Shown piece after piece: positions 34,268 to 42,658 of a stretch of 64,000 bases of DNA (within the stretch, counting starts at the first letter, position 1; every line of letters starts with the position of its first letter). The translations under genes were made by a program, and so were the position numbers. The notes beneath the pieces were generated by a model that had not been told where the DNA came from, made no database searches, and was given only the letters and a program-made list of their open reading frames with translations. Source of the stretch: Streptomyces radicis (GTDB lineage: Bacteria; Actinomycetota; Actinomycetes; Streptomycetales; Streptomycetaceae). The stretch lies in NCBI RefSeq assembly GCF_003626575.1, contig NZ_RBDY01000010.1, forward strand, positions 1-64,000. The letters are read 5' to 3'.

Positions 34268-35368
34268 CGTGGATACCCCGGCCTTCAGGCCGGGGAGGAA
34301 ACGAGGCTCCTGCGGAGCAGGGCGGGGAAGGCGAATCGCCGCCAGGGCGATTCGGCGTCTACGGTCACCGATCGACACCTGGTGTACAACAAGGCGCTGG
34401 AGGAACGTACCCGGGCCTGGTACGGCGAGCAGCGGCGCGCCTCCTACACGCAGTCGTCCGCCGCGCTGACGGAGTGGAAGAAGACCGAGAGACTGGCGTT
34501 CCTGACGGAGGTGTCCTCCGTCCCGTTCCAGCAGGCGTTGCGTCACCTTCAGACGGCGTTCGCCAGCTTCTTCGCCAGGCGGGCCGGGTACCCGCGTTAC
34601 AAGTCGCGGAAGAGGTCGAGGGCGTCGGCCGAGTACACCCGGAGCGCCTTCGCATGGCGTGAGAGGGAGTTGACGCTGGCGAAGATGAGCGGGCCCCTGG
34701 ACATCCGCTGGTCGCGTCCCCTGCCCCAGGGGGCGGAGCCGTCCACCGTGACCGTGTCCCGCGACGCGGCGGGCCGCTGGTTCGTCTCCCTGCTGTGCGA
34801 GGACACCCCCGCCCCGGTCCCGGCGACCGCGAACACGGTCGGCATCGACGCGGGCATCACCTCCCTGGTGACCCTGTCCACCGGCGAGAAGATCACCAAC
34901 CCCCGGCACGAGCGGCGTGACCGCGCCCGCCTGGCCCGCGCGCAGCGGGAGTTGTCCCGTAAGGCGAAGGGCTCGAACAACCGCGAGGCCGTCCGCAACC
35001 TGCTCAAGAACGGCCGTCTCGCGCGCGCCATCTCCGACGCGTCGTGGACGGAACTTCGCTCCATGCTGGAGTACAAGTGCGCCTGGTACGGGCGTGACCT
35101 CGTGGTGATCGACCGATGGTTCCCCAGCTCCAGGCTGTGCGGGGCCTGCGGCACGGTCCGCGGGAAACTGCCGCTGAACGTCCGGACGTGGACGTGTGAC
35201 TGCGGCGCGGTGCACACCATCCTGGCCGCCGGGCTGGCGGCAGCAGCCTGTGGAGACGGTGTAAGACCTCAACGGGAGTCCTCCCGGACAAGGCAGTCGT
35301 CGATGAAACAGGAATCCCAGCGGGCGACCGCTGGAATCCCCCGCCTTCAAGCGGGGGAGGAATTCAAG
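34268..35368 (+). mobile_element. Left TnpB-only element (IS605/IS607-like), degenerate copy
   Basis: The left end has the hairpin CCCCGGCCTTCAGGCCGGGG (34276-34295). The right end has CCCCCGC/GCGGGGG (35338-35357) followed by GGAATTCAAG. The ends and body match the element at 37219-38593 in the same orientation. No TnpA or serine recombinase is present, so it cannot move by itself. Compared with the right copy it lacks about 130 bp between the left end and codon 33 of tnpB, plus two internal segments. Confidence 0.82.
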
Positions 35369-35527
35369 TCCTCGGTCCTCCGTTCACACGTTCACAGCAA
35401 GCCGCCGATGCTGCGGCGGTTGGCCTGGCGCACCTTCTCGCGGAGCAGGTCGCTCGCGTTCACCGGGCGCACGTCGACCGGCTCCGCGTCCCATTCCGCT
35501 CCGCCCCTCATGGGCCTGAGCCGGTAG
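34382..35527 (+). pseudogene. tnpB: TnpB homologue lacking RuvC catalytic motifs
   Basis: The frame starts inside TnpB (YNKALEERTRAWYGEQ) and is nearly identical to the intact copy at 37367, with three losses. The N-terminal 31 residues and promoter are gone. An in-frame 120-bp deletion at 34988 removes the segment with the RuvC-II Glu (VVIEDL). An in-frame 24-bp deletion at about 35214 removes DRDVNAAR, the RuvC-III motif. The RuvC-I Asp (GIDAGITSLV) and the zinc cysteines remain. The normal stop is lost and the frame reads on into the flank. It is either a dying copy or a nuclease-dead, RNA-guided binder. Confidence 0.75.
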
Positions 35528-35679
35528 GTGGCGCCCTTGTGCGCCACGACCACTCCCACCTTGCCGCTCAAGGTGTCCTGGGCGAGCGCGCCGATCTCGA
35601 TGGCCGCGATGGTGTCGATGCTGTCGATGACCTCTGTGTCGCGCTCCGGGGCCTGCGGTTCCTGGCTGCTGGTCGTCAT
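35392..35679 (-). CDS. Small hypothetical protein, 95 residues
   Basis: Starting at the ATG at 35679, the product is soluble with a central beta-rich part (GKVGVVVAHKGATYRLRPMR) and a basic helical C-terminus (LLREKVRQANRRS). I do not recognise it. It lies between the left TnpB element and the beta-glucosidase gene. The TnpB read-through frame runs antisense into it. Confidence 0.6.
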   Translation of the reverse strand: MTTSSQEPQAPERDTEVIDSIDTIAAIEIGALAQDTLSGKVGVVVAHKGATYRLRPMRGGAEWDAEPVDVRPVNASDLLREKVRQANRRSIGGLL

Positions 35680-35834
35680 GAAGACTGACTCTCCCGCGCT
35701 CTCCGTAATGGGACGCTCACCAGCATGAGGCGTCCGGCACGTCCTGACCAGACCGAATCCGTGGAGATCTCGCCCGAAGTTGATATCGCCGCGCTCATGT
35801 TGACGAGCGCGGCGATGTCGTTCGGCGGTGCGTT

Positions 35835-37205
35835 CTAGAGCGCGTTCGCCCGGGTGATCTCCGCGAACCAGCGCCCGCTGTCCTTCAGCGTCCGCTTCTG
35901 CGTCTCGAAGTCCACGTGCACGAGCCCGAACCTCTTCGAGTAGCCGTGGGACCACTCGAAATTGTCGAGCAGCGTCCACACGAAGTACCCGCGCAGGTCG
36001 ACGCCTTCGGCGATCGCCCGGTGCGCGGCGCGGAAGTGGGCCTCCAGATAGGCCCGCCGCTCCTCGTCCTTGACGTGCCCCTCGGGGGTGACGCGGTCGT
36101 CGAACGCCGCCCCGTTCTCCGTGACATACAGCGGCGGCGCCCCGTACTCGCGCGCGAGCCGCGTCAGCGTCTCGTACAGCCCGTCGGGGTCGATCTCCCA
36201 GCCCATCGCCGTCTCCGGCACCCCGCGCCTGACGAACTCCACGTCCTCGGAGCCCACCCAGTGCGAAGGCCCGCCGCGCGCGGTGCCCGCGCGGACGACG
36301 TGGCGCGAGTAGTAGTTGACGCCGAGGAAGTCCAACGGCGTGGCGATCACGGCCAGATCGCCCTCGTGGACATGCTCGGTGCCCACCACCCCCGCCAGGT
36401 CGTCCACCACGTCGGCGGGGTAGGAGCCGCGCAGCAGCGGGTCGAGGAAGAAGCGGTTCATCAGGCCGTCGACGCGGCGGGCCGCGTCGCGGTCGGCCTC
36501 GCCGTCCGTCACCGGGTCGACGGGATACAGGTTGACGGTGATGCCCACGTTGGCCGCGCCCTGCCCGCGCAGCACGCCCGCCGCGAGGCCGTGCCCCAGC
36601 ATCAGGTGGTGCGCGGCGCGCACCGCGGCGGCCCCGTCCGTGCGGCCAGGGGCGTGGATGCCGCTCGCGTGGCCGAGGAACGCCGAGCACCAAGGCTCGT
36701 TCAGCGTCGTCCAGTCGGGCGCCCGGTCGCCAAGGCGCTGGTGGATCAGCGCGGCGTACTCCGCGAACCGCTCCGCCGTGTCCCGGTGCGGCCAGCCGCC
36801 CGCGTCCTCGAGCGCCTGCGGCAGATCCCAGTGGTAGAGCGTCACCCAGGGCTTGATGCCGTGGTCGAGCAGGCCGTCGACCAGGCGGCTGTAGAAGTCG
36901 ACGCCCGCGCCGTTGAGCGGGCCGTGCCCGTCGGGCTGGACGCGCGGCCAGGCGAGCGAGAAGCGGTAGTGCGTGACGCCGAGGTCGGCGAGCAGCGAGA
37001 GGTCCTCGGGGTAGCGGTGGTAGTGGTCGTCCGCCAGGTCGCCGGTCTGGTCGAGGTGCACCTTGCCCGGCGTGTGGGAGAACGTGTCCCAGATCGACGG
37101 CAGGCGCCCGTCGGCGGTCACGGCGCCCTCGATCTGGTAGCTCGCGGTGGCGGTGCCCCAGGCGAAGCCCTCGGGGAAACGGACGGGGCTCGGGTCAGTT
37201 GTCAT
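35835..37205 (-). CDS. GH1 beta-glucosidase
   Basis: The 456-residue protein is a full-length glycoside hydrolase family 1 enzyme, with PEGFAWGTATASYQIEGA, acid/base Glu170 in TTLNEPW, nucleophile Glu363 in YVTENG, and LLDNFEWSHGYSKRFGLVHV. It cleaves cellobiose or aryl-beta-glucosides in the cytoplasm. No sugar-transport genes are adjacent. The right TnpB element begins 13 bp upstream of its ATG (37205), so any native promoter has been displaced. The remaining ribosome site is a weak AAGAAAG. Confidence 0.95.
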   Translation of the reverse strand: MTTDPSPVRFPEGFAWGTATASYQIEGAVTADGRLPSIWDTFSHTPGKVHLDQTGDLADDHYHRYPEDLSLLADLGVTHYRFSLAWPRVQPDGHGPLNGAGVDFYSRLVDGLLDHGIKPWVTLYHWDLPQALEDAGGWPHRDTAERFAEYAALIHQRLGDRAPDWTTLNEPWCSAFLGHASGIHAPGRTDGAAAVRAAHHLMLGHGLAAGVLRGQGAANVGITVNLYPVDPVTDGEADRDAARRVDGLMNRFFLDPLLRGSYPADVVDDLAGVVGTEHVHEGDLAVIATPLDFLGVNYYSRHVVRAGTARGGPSHWVGSEDVEFVRRGVPETAMGWEIDPDGLYETLTRLAREYGAPPLYVTENGAAFDDRVTPEGHVKDEERRAYLEAHFRAAHRAIAEGVDLRGYFVWTLLDNFEWSHGYSKRFGLVHVDFETQKRTLKDSGRWFAEITRANAL

Positions 37206-37218
37206 CTGGGCTTTCTTT

Positions 37219-38593
37219 CGTGGATACCCCGGCCTTCAGGCCAGGGAGGAAACGAAGCTCCTGCGGAGCAGGGCAGGAAAGGCCGGTTCGCCGTCGGGGC
37301 GGACCGGCGTCCGCCGCCCACCGGCCGAGACCCGCCACTCACAGGGGAGTTGATAGGCTGTGAGGTATGGTGCGGCAGGTCAAGCGGGCGTTCAGGTACC
37401 GCTTCTACCCCACGGACGGGCAGGCGGCCGAGCTGTCGCGGACGTTCGGCTGTGTCCGCCTGGTGTACAACAAGGCGCTGGAGGAACGTACCCGGGCCTG
37501 GTACGGCGAGCAGCGCCGCGTCTCCTACGCGCAGTCGTCCGCCGCGCTGACGGAATGGAAGAAGACCGAGGGACTGGCGTTCCTGGGCGAGGTGTCCTCC
37601 GTCCCGCTCCAGCAGGCGTTGCGTCACCTTCAGACGGCGTTCGCGAACTTCTTCGCCAAGCGGGCCGGGTACCCGCGCCACAAGTCGCGGAAGAGGTCGA
37701 GGGCGTCGGCCGAGTACACCCGGAGCGCCTTCGCATGGCGTGAGGGGGAGTTGACGCTGGCGAAGATGAGCGGGCCGCTGGACATCCGCTGGTCGCGTCC
37801 GCTGCCCGGGGGAGTGGAGCCGTCCACCGTGACGGTGTCCCGTGACGCGGCGGGCCGCTGGTTCGTGTCCCTGCTGTGCGAGGACACCATGGTCCCGGCC
37901 CCGGCGACCACGAACGCGGTCGGTGTCGACGCGGGCATCACCTCGCTGGTGACCCTGTCCACCGGCGAGAAGATCACCAACCCCCGGCACGAGCGCCGCG
38001 ACCGCGCCCGCCTGGCCCGCGCACAGCGCCAGTTGTCCCGTAAGGCGAAGGGCTCGAACAACCGCGAGAAGGCCCGCCGTAAGGTCGCCCGGGTCCACGC
38101 CCGGATCGCCGACCGGCGCCGGGACTTCCTCCACAAACTCACCACTCGGCTCGTCCGTGAGAACCAAACGGTCGTGATCGAGGACCTCACCGTCCGCAAC
38201 CTGCTCAAGAACGGCCGTCTCGCGCGCGCCATCTCGGACGCGGCCTGGACGGAACTTCGCTCCATGCTGGAGTACAAGTGCGCCTGGTACGGGCGCGACC
38301 TCGTGGTGATCGACCGCTTCTTCCCCAGCTCGAAGCTGTGCGGGGCCTGCGGCACGGTCCGCGAGAAACTGCCGCTGAACGTCCGGACGTGGACGTGCGA
38401 GTGCGGCGCGGTGCATGACCGTGACGTGAACGCGGCACGCACCATCCTGGCCGCCGGGCTGGCGGCAGCAGCCTGTGGAGACGGTGTAAGACCTCAACGG
38501 GAGTCCTCCCGGACACGGCAGTCGTCGATGAAACAGGAACCCCAGCGGGCGACCGCTGGAACCCCCCGCCCTTAGGCGGGGGAGGAAGTCAAG
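37219..38593 (+). mobile_element. Right TnpB-only element, intact copy
   Basis: Left-end hairpin at 37227-37246 (one mismatch) and right-end hairpin CCCCCGCC/GGCGGGGG at 38563-38582, followed by GGAAGTCAAG. It contains one full tnpB and no transposase. The last ~120 bp, conserved between both copies, is where TnpB systems usually encode their omega-RNA; the guide would then be the flank starting at about 38594. It is direct to the copy at 34268, with the beta-glucosidase gene between them. Confidence 0.85.
37367..38575 (+). CDS. tnpB: TnpB RNA-guided nuclease, intact
   Basis: The 402-residue protein has the TnpB layout: N-terminal RAFRYRFYPT, RuvC-I Asp188 (GVDAGITSLV), arginine-rich helix, RuvC-II Glu272 (VVIEDL), zinc finger LCGACG (C325, C328) with CECG (C344, C346), and RuvC-III HDRDVNAARTIL (351-353). 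TnpB proteins are omega-RNA-guided DNA nucleases that help keep IS200/605/607 elements in place. All three catalytic motifs are present. The ATG at 37367 follows GTGAGG. Confidence 0.93.
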   Translation: MVRQVKRAFRYRFYPTDGQAAELSRTFGCVRLVYNKALEERTRAWYGEQRRVSYAQSSAALTEWKKTEGLAFLGEVSSVPLQQALRHLQTAFANFFAKRAGYPRHKSRKRSRASAEYTRSAFAWREGELTLAKMSGPLDIRWSRPLPGGVEPSTVTVSRDAAGRWFVSLLCEDTMVPAPATTNAVGVDAGITSLVTLSTGEKITNPRHERRDRARLARAQRQLSRKAKGSNNREKARRKVARVHARIADRRRDFLHKLTTRLVRENQTVVIEDLTVRNLLKNGRLARAISDAAWTELRSMLEYKCAWYGRDLVVIDRFFPSSKLCGACGTVREKLPLNVRTWTCECGAVHDRDVNAARTILAAGLAAAACGDGVRPQRESSRTRQSSMKQEPQRATAGTPRP

Positions 38594-38633
38594 TGCGGAC
38601 TTTCGCTGGTGGTTCGGTGGTTCGGTGGGCCGT

Positions 38634-39596
38634 TCAGTGCTGCCAGTGGGACGGGGGCGCCGCGAGCCCCTCGACGACCGGCCACAGCTCGTCGGGGACG
38701 GGCAGGCGGGCCAGGCGAAGCGTTTCCTCGACGCGCTCGGGGCGGGTCACGCCGATGACGGTGGAGGCGATGCGGGGGTCCTTCGTCGAGAACTGGATGG
38801 CCGCGGCGGCCAGGGGCACATCGTGCCGCGCGCACGCCGCCTCGATCTCGCGTACCCGGCCGAGAATCACGTCATCCGCCTCCCGATAGGCGTATCTGCC
38901 GTGCGCGTCAGGGCCCTTGGCGAGGATGCCGCCGCCGAACGGCGCGGCGTTGACCACGGCGAGCCCGGCCGCGCGGGCCGCGTCGATCAGGGCGTCGGCC
39001 GAACGGTCGATCAGCGTCCACCGGTTGTGGGTGAGCAGCACCTCGAACGCGCCCGTCGCCACATAACGCCCCATCAGGTCGACGGGCCCACCCGCCACGC
39101 CGATGTGCGCGGCCAGGCCCTCCTCGTGGATGCGGACCAGCTCGTCGACCGGGCCGCCTGGCGCGACCGCGCGCTCGAACGGGATGTGCTCGGGGTCGTG
39201 CAGGTAGAGGAGTTGGACGCGGGAGAGGCCAAGGCGTTCCAGGCTGCCCTCGAAGGAACGGCGGACCTGGGCGGCGGAGAAGTCCCCGGTGACCGGGTCA
39301 CGGTCCACCTTGGTGGCCAGCACGGCGCCGGGCGGCAGGCCGCCGCGCTCGGCGAGCGCGGCGCCAACGACGCGTTCGCCGCGCCCGTCGTCGCCGTAGC
39401 CCGCGGCGGTGTCGAGGAACGCCGCCCCGCTGTCGAGCACGGCGCGCACGGTCGCCACCGCGCGCTCCTCGGGGACCTCGTAGCCGAACGCCGTCGGCAT
39501 GCTGGACAGCGGGCCGCCGCCGAAGCAGATCTCGGGTACGGCGAGGCTCGTTCCGCCGAGGGGGCGGCGGGGGAACGCGCCAGGCCCGACGCTCAT
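38634..39596 (-). CDS. Aldo/keto reductase, aldose/fucose dehydrogenase-like
   Basis: The 320-residue protein is a TIM-barrel aldo/keto reductase: FLDTAAGYGDDGRGERVVGA holds the catalytic Asp and Tyr, VLATKVDRD the Lys, and YLHDPEH the His. The pattern matches the D-threo-aldose 1-dehydrogenase group (PLGGTSLAVPEICFGGGPL). It uses NAD(P). It ends 40 bp beyond the TnpB right end. Confidence 0.9.
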   Translation of the reverse strand: MSVGPGAFPRRPLGGTSLAVPEICFGGGPLSSMPTAFGYEVPEERAVATVRAVLDSGAAFLDTAAGYGDDGRGERVVGAALAERGGLPPGAVLATKVDRDPVTGDFSAAQVRRSFEGSLERLGLSRVQLLYLHDPEHIPFERAVAPGGPVDELVRIHEEGLAAHIGVAGGPVDLMGRYVATGAFEVLLTHNRWTLIDRSADALIDAARAAGLAVVNAAPFGGGILAKGPDAHGRYAYREADDVILGRVREIEAACARHDVPLAAAAIQFSTKDPRIASTVIGVTRPERVEETLRLARLPVPDELWPVVEGLAAPPSHWQH

Positions 39597-39804
39597 CGGG
39601 CCCTCATCCGCTCAAGGGCGCGGTGGCGAGGGGGAGCTGGGGCACCGTTGACCGGGAGCGTGACCGGGAGCGTGATCGTGATCGGCATGCCGACGATGAT
39701 GACCGCTGGCGGCGCCTGAGGCAGTGACGCGCGCGACAGCGCACGGCCCTTGCCACGCGCCGGGGTGTGCGTCAACGCGCCCGCGCGACGGCGAGGGCAG
39801 GGGT

Positions 39805-39984
39805 CTAGTGCGGCGGCCGGTAGTTCTCGGCCTTGTCCAGGATCGCGGTGAAGCGCTCCCACTGGGCCGCGGCCTCGGCCGTGGGGCCCACGGTGAAGTC
39901 CTCGGGATCGAGAAAGCTCAGTCGCTCGCGCGTGGCCGGGTCGAGATCCCGCCACGCGGCCTCATCCTGCGGTGACCGAGCCAC
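39805..39984 (-). CDS. Small hypothetical protein, 59 residues
   Basis: Starting with GTG at 39984, the product reads MARSPQDEAAWRDLDPATRE, then LDPEDFTVGPTAEAAAQWER and ends NYRPPH. It is acidic and helical with excellent codon bias. It overlaps the end of the zinc-ribbon gene by 23 bases in another frame, so the two are probably co-translated. The function is unknown. Confidence 0.65.
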   Translation of the reverse strand: MARSPQDEAAWRDLDPATRERLSFLDPEDFTVGPTAEAAAQWERFTAILDKAENYRPPH

Positions 39985-40054
39985 AGTCGTCGCACACCCA
40001 ATTGCCGTTGTTGAGTCTGCGGCCCTTGATCGACCCGCACGACGGACACTCCAC
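39962..40054 (-). CDS. 30-residue zinc-ribbon microprotein
   Basis: From a GTG at 40054 (upstream GAGGGGG) the frame reads VECPSCGSIKGRRL, NNGNWVCDDCGSVTAG, stop. CPSC and CDDC make a complete ribbon closely like that at 34161-34256 (shared CPSCGSI and W-x-C-x-D-C). It is probably one operon with the overlapping 59-residue gene. Confidence 0.72.
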   Translation of the reverse strand: MECPSCGSIKGRRLNNGNWVCDDCGSVTAG

Positions 40055-40121
40055 GGGCTGCCCCCTCACGCATCGCCAGCCTGGGGCATCCGACTGTAGC
40101 GTGCGGCGACCACCCGTGGCA

Positions 40122-40153
40122 GCCCCCGGCGGCGGGCCCGAGCCGCCGGGGGC
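40122..40153. terminator. 12-bp hairpin after the carboxypeptidase gene
   Basis: GCCCCCGGCGGC (40122-40133) pairs with 40142-40153. It lies 10 bp beyond the stop of the leftward D,D-carboxypeptidase gene and is a good terminator candidate. Confidence 0.7.
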
Positions 40154-40163
40154 CGACGGGCCG

Positions 40164-42434
40164 TCAGAGGATGCGCAGCAGCCGGTCGCCGAGGCCGGGT
40201 TCGCCGAGTGGCTCGCCGAGCGCCAGCGGAACGGTGACCCCGTCGGGTCCGTCACCGACCGTCAGCGTGCCGACCTCCGCGCCCGCGTCCGCGGAGCCGG
40301 GGACGCCGTCCTCTGGCGCGTTGAGCTGGAGTGACACCTCGAGGCCCGCCCAGCCGACCGCCTGGACCTCCTCGGTGACGACGACCGGCGTCCGCCCGCC
40401 CAGACCGTCGTCCACGTGGCCGACCACCTCACCCTCGCCGATCACCGTCTCCGCGGTGAGCTGATCCTGAGCGAACCTGATCAACTGGTCACCCATGTTG
40501 AGCGCTTGCACCAGGATCGAGTTGTCCTGCGGATCAGGTCCCTGATCGAGCACGGCGCCCACGATCAGGCGCGTGTCGTCGCCGACCTGCTGGTGGGCGG
40601 CGAACATCAGGTTCCCGCCCGCGGCGGTCGAGGTGCCGGTCTTGATGCCGACGACGCCATTGACGGGCACGAGGCCGTTCCAGTTGCCGTGGACGGTGCC
40701 CTGGCTGTCCTCGTACGACGGCATGCGGGCGATCTGCCGGAACACCGGGTCGTCCATCGCCGCCTTGGCCAGCAGCACCTGGTCGTCCGCGGTGGAGACG
40801 GTGGTCTCGTCGAGGCCGCTCGGGTCGGTGTAGGTGGTGTCGTCCATGCCGAGGTCGGCCGCCGCGGCGTTCATCTTCTCCACGAACGCCTCCTGCGACT
40901 CGGAGTCCCAACGCGCCAGCAGCCGGGCCACGTTGTTCGCGGAAGGAATCATGATCGCCTGGAGCGCCTCGCGCTGGGTGATCGTGGATCCGGCCTCGAC
41001 GGGAACGGTCGACTCGGCGTCCGTCTCGGCGAGTCCCGCCTCGTCCTCGGCCAGTTGGTCGACGGGGATGGTCTCGCCGTCCTCGTCCTCGCCCATGGGG
41101 TGCTCCTGGAGGATCACATAGGCGGTCATCACTTTTGCGACGGAGGCGATCGGCACCGGCTCCTGCTCGCCCGAGGACCCGAACGAGCCGAGCCCCTCGA
41201 CCTCGAGCGCCGACTGCCCCTCGGTGGGCCACGGCACGGACGGCGCCTCGCCGTCGAACGTGAACGTCGGCGCCGCGGTCAGCTCGAGCGAGGGCTCGGG
41301 GAGCGGGCGGAACCACTGCGCCACCGCGATCACGACCAGCAGGAGCACGACGAGCGGCGTCCAGATCTTGATGCGGCGCAGCAGGGTGCGCAACGGCGTG
41401 GGCGGGGGCGCGGGCTTGTTGGTGAGCGCCGCCAGCAGCACGAGGGGGTCGCGCGGCTCCTCCTCGGGCGCCTCCGTGGGGCGCGGCGGGTCGGCGGGCC
41501 GCAGCGGGACCGCCTTGGAGTCGGGCGAGGGCGTGGGCGGCGCGACCCGGGGGTCGGCGGGCTTCTCGGAACGCTGCTCGGGCAGTCGCAGCACGCTCGT
41601 CGGCTGGTCGACGCGAGGCGCGGCCTCGTCGTCGGACTCCTTGCCCGGCTCGTTCGCGTCCTCGGGCAGTCGCAGCACGCTGGTCGGCTGGTCGACGCGA
41701 GGCGCGGCCTCCCCGTCCTCGTCCCCATCGGCCGGTGCGCGGAGCTGCGTGGTCCCACGATCGCCGCTGTCCGCCTTCGGTTCCTCGCCCGCCTGGGCCG
41801 GGACGCGGAGTTGCGTGGTCCCGTCGTCGTCGCCGTTGTCCGCCTTCGGTGCTTTCTCGGGCTCCTCCTGGTCGTCCGCGGCAGCGGGCGTCTCGTCCGT
41901 CTCGGCCGGGACGCGCAGTTGGGTCGTCCCGCCGTCGCCAGCGTCCCGCTTCGGCTTCTCGCCCCCCGCGGCAGCGGGCGCGCTCCCGTCGCCCGCTGAG
42001 GCGTCGGCGGGCCCGTCGGCCGCCGGGGCCTCGTCCTCGCCGTCGCCGCCGCTCTCCGGGGCGTCCGCGGTGTTCCCGGCCTCCGCCGCCTCCTCGGGTT
42101 CCCGGTCCTCCGCGGCAGCGGGCTCCGCGGACCCCGCGGGCTCCGCGGGCTCCTCGCCCGGCTCGGCCCGCACGCGCAGGTGGGTCGTTCCGCGGTCCCC
42201 GCGGCCCCGCTCCGCCGGTATGGGTGGGGCCTCGGGGGCCTCCGGGGCCTCAGGGGCCCGTGGTGCTGTCGTGCCGCTTCCTGTGGCGGTCTCGCTCTCC
42301 TCCGGGCCCACGGCCCGATCCTCGTCCCCGGGAACCTTGGCAACCTGGGGAACCCTTCCGGGGTCCTCAGGCGTCTTCTCCGATGACTCCTGCTCCCGCT
42401 CCCGATCCGAAATGTCCGGGGACTCGCCCGCCAC
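40164..42434 (-). CDS. D-Ala-D-Ala carboxypeptidase with long disordered cytoplasmic region
   Basis: The 756-residue protein is twice the usual PBP5 length. Residues 1-350 are acidic and disordered with repeated motifs: GTTxLRx four times (82, 169, 205, 227) and VDQPTSVLRLPE twice (247, 275). A membrane helix (357-375) is followed by the outside peptidase-S11 domain with SVAK (431-434), SAN (498-500) and KTG (598-600). It trims peptidoglycan pentapeptides. The repeats end in Thr-rich segments that could be Ser/Thr-kinase targets, which is an inference. Confidence 0.92.
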   Translation of the reverse strand: MAGESPDISDREREQESSEKTPEDPGRVPQVAKVPGDEDRAVGPEESETATGSGTTAPRAPEAPEAPEAPPIPAERGRGDRGTTHLRVRAEPGEEPAEPAGSAEPAAAEDREPEEAAEAGNTADAPESGGDGEDEAPAADGPADASAGDGSAPAAAGGEKPKRDAGDGGTTQLRVPAETDETPAAADDQEEPEKAPKADNGDDDGTTQLRVPAQAGEEPKADSGDRGTTQLRAPADGDEDGEAAPRVDQPTSVLRLPEDANEPGKESDDEAAPRVDQPTSVLRLPEQRSEKPADPRVAPPTPSPDSKAVPLRPADPPRPTEAPEEEPRDPLVLLAALTNKPAPPPTPLRTLLRRIKIWTPLVVLLLVVIAVAQWFRPLPEPSLELTAAPTFTFDGEAPSVPWPTEGQSALEVEGLGSFGSSGEQEPVPIASVAKVMTAYVILQEHPMGEDEDGETIPVDQLAEDEAGLAETDAESTVPVEAGSTITQREALQAIMIPSANNVARLLARWDSESQEAFVEKMNAAAADLGMDDTTYTDPSGLDETTVSTADDQVLLAKAAMDDPVFRQIARMPSYEDSQGTVHGNWNGLVPVNGVVGIKTGTSTAAGGNLMFAAHQQVGDDTRLIVGAVLDQGPDPQDNSILVQALNMGDQLIRFAQDQLTAETVIGEGEVVGHVDDGLGGRTPVVVTEEVQAVGWAGLEVSLQLNAPEDGVPGSADAGAEVGTLTVGDGPDGVTVPLALGEPLGEPGLGDRLLRIL

Positions 42435-42658
42435 CCGTACCTCCCTACGCGTCGTTCACCGAATGGGCCGCTGCTTCCCCCAGTTTGCCGGGTCCCGCGC
42501 ACCTCAGTGCGACAAGCCGCGGGCGGTGGAGGGGCGCTGCCTCATGGGCTGGGACGACAACGACATATCTACGGGTTCCCTCACAAAACAACCACGCACT
42601 CTCGACAGAACAATGTGAGAGGCGTCACCCTGTCTGTCATCCACGCGGGGAGGCATGG

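Noticed and set aside
34268..38593. Composite transposon carrying the beta-glucosidase
   Set aside because: The two elements are direct copies, but neither has a transposase and each shows its own separate flanks, so joint movement is not supported.
39655..39695. GTGACCGGGAGC-type short repeats upstream of the aldo/keto reductase
   Set aside because: Only two short copies plus GTGATC units; too little to call an operator.
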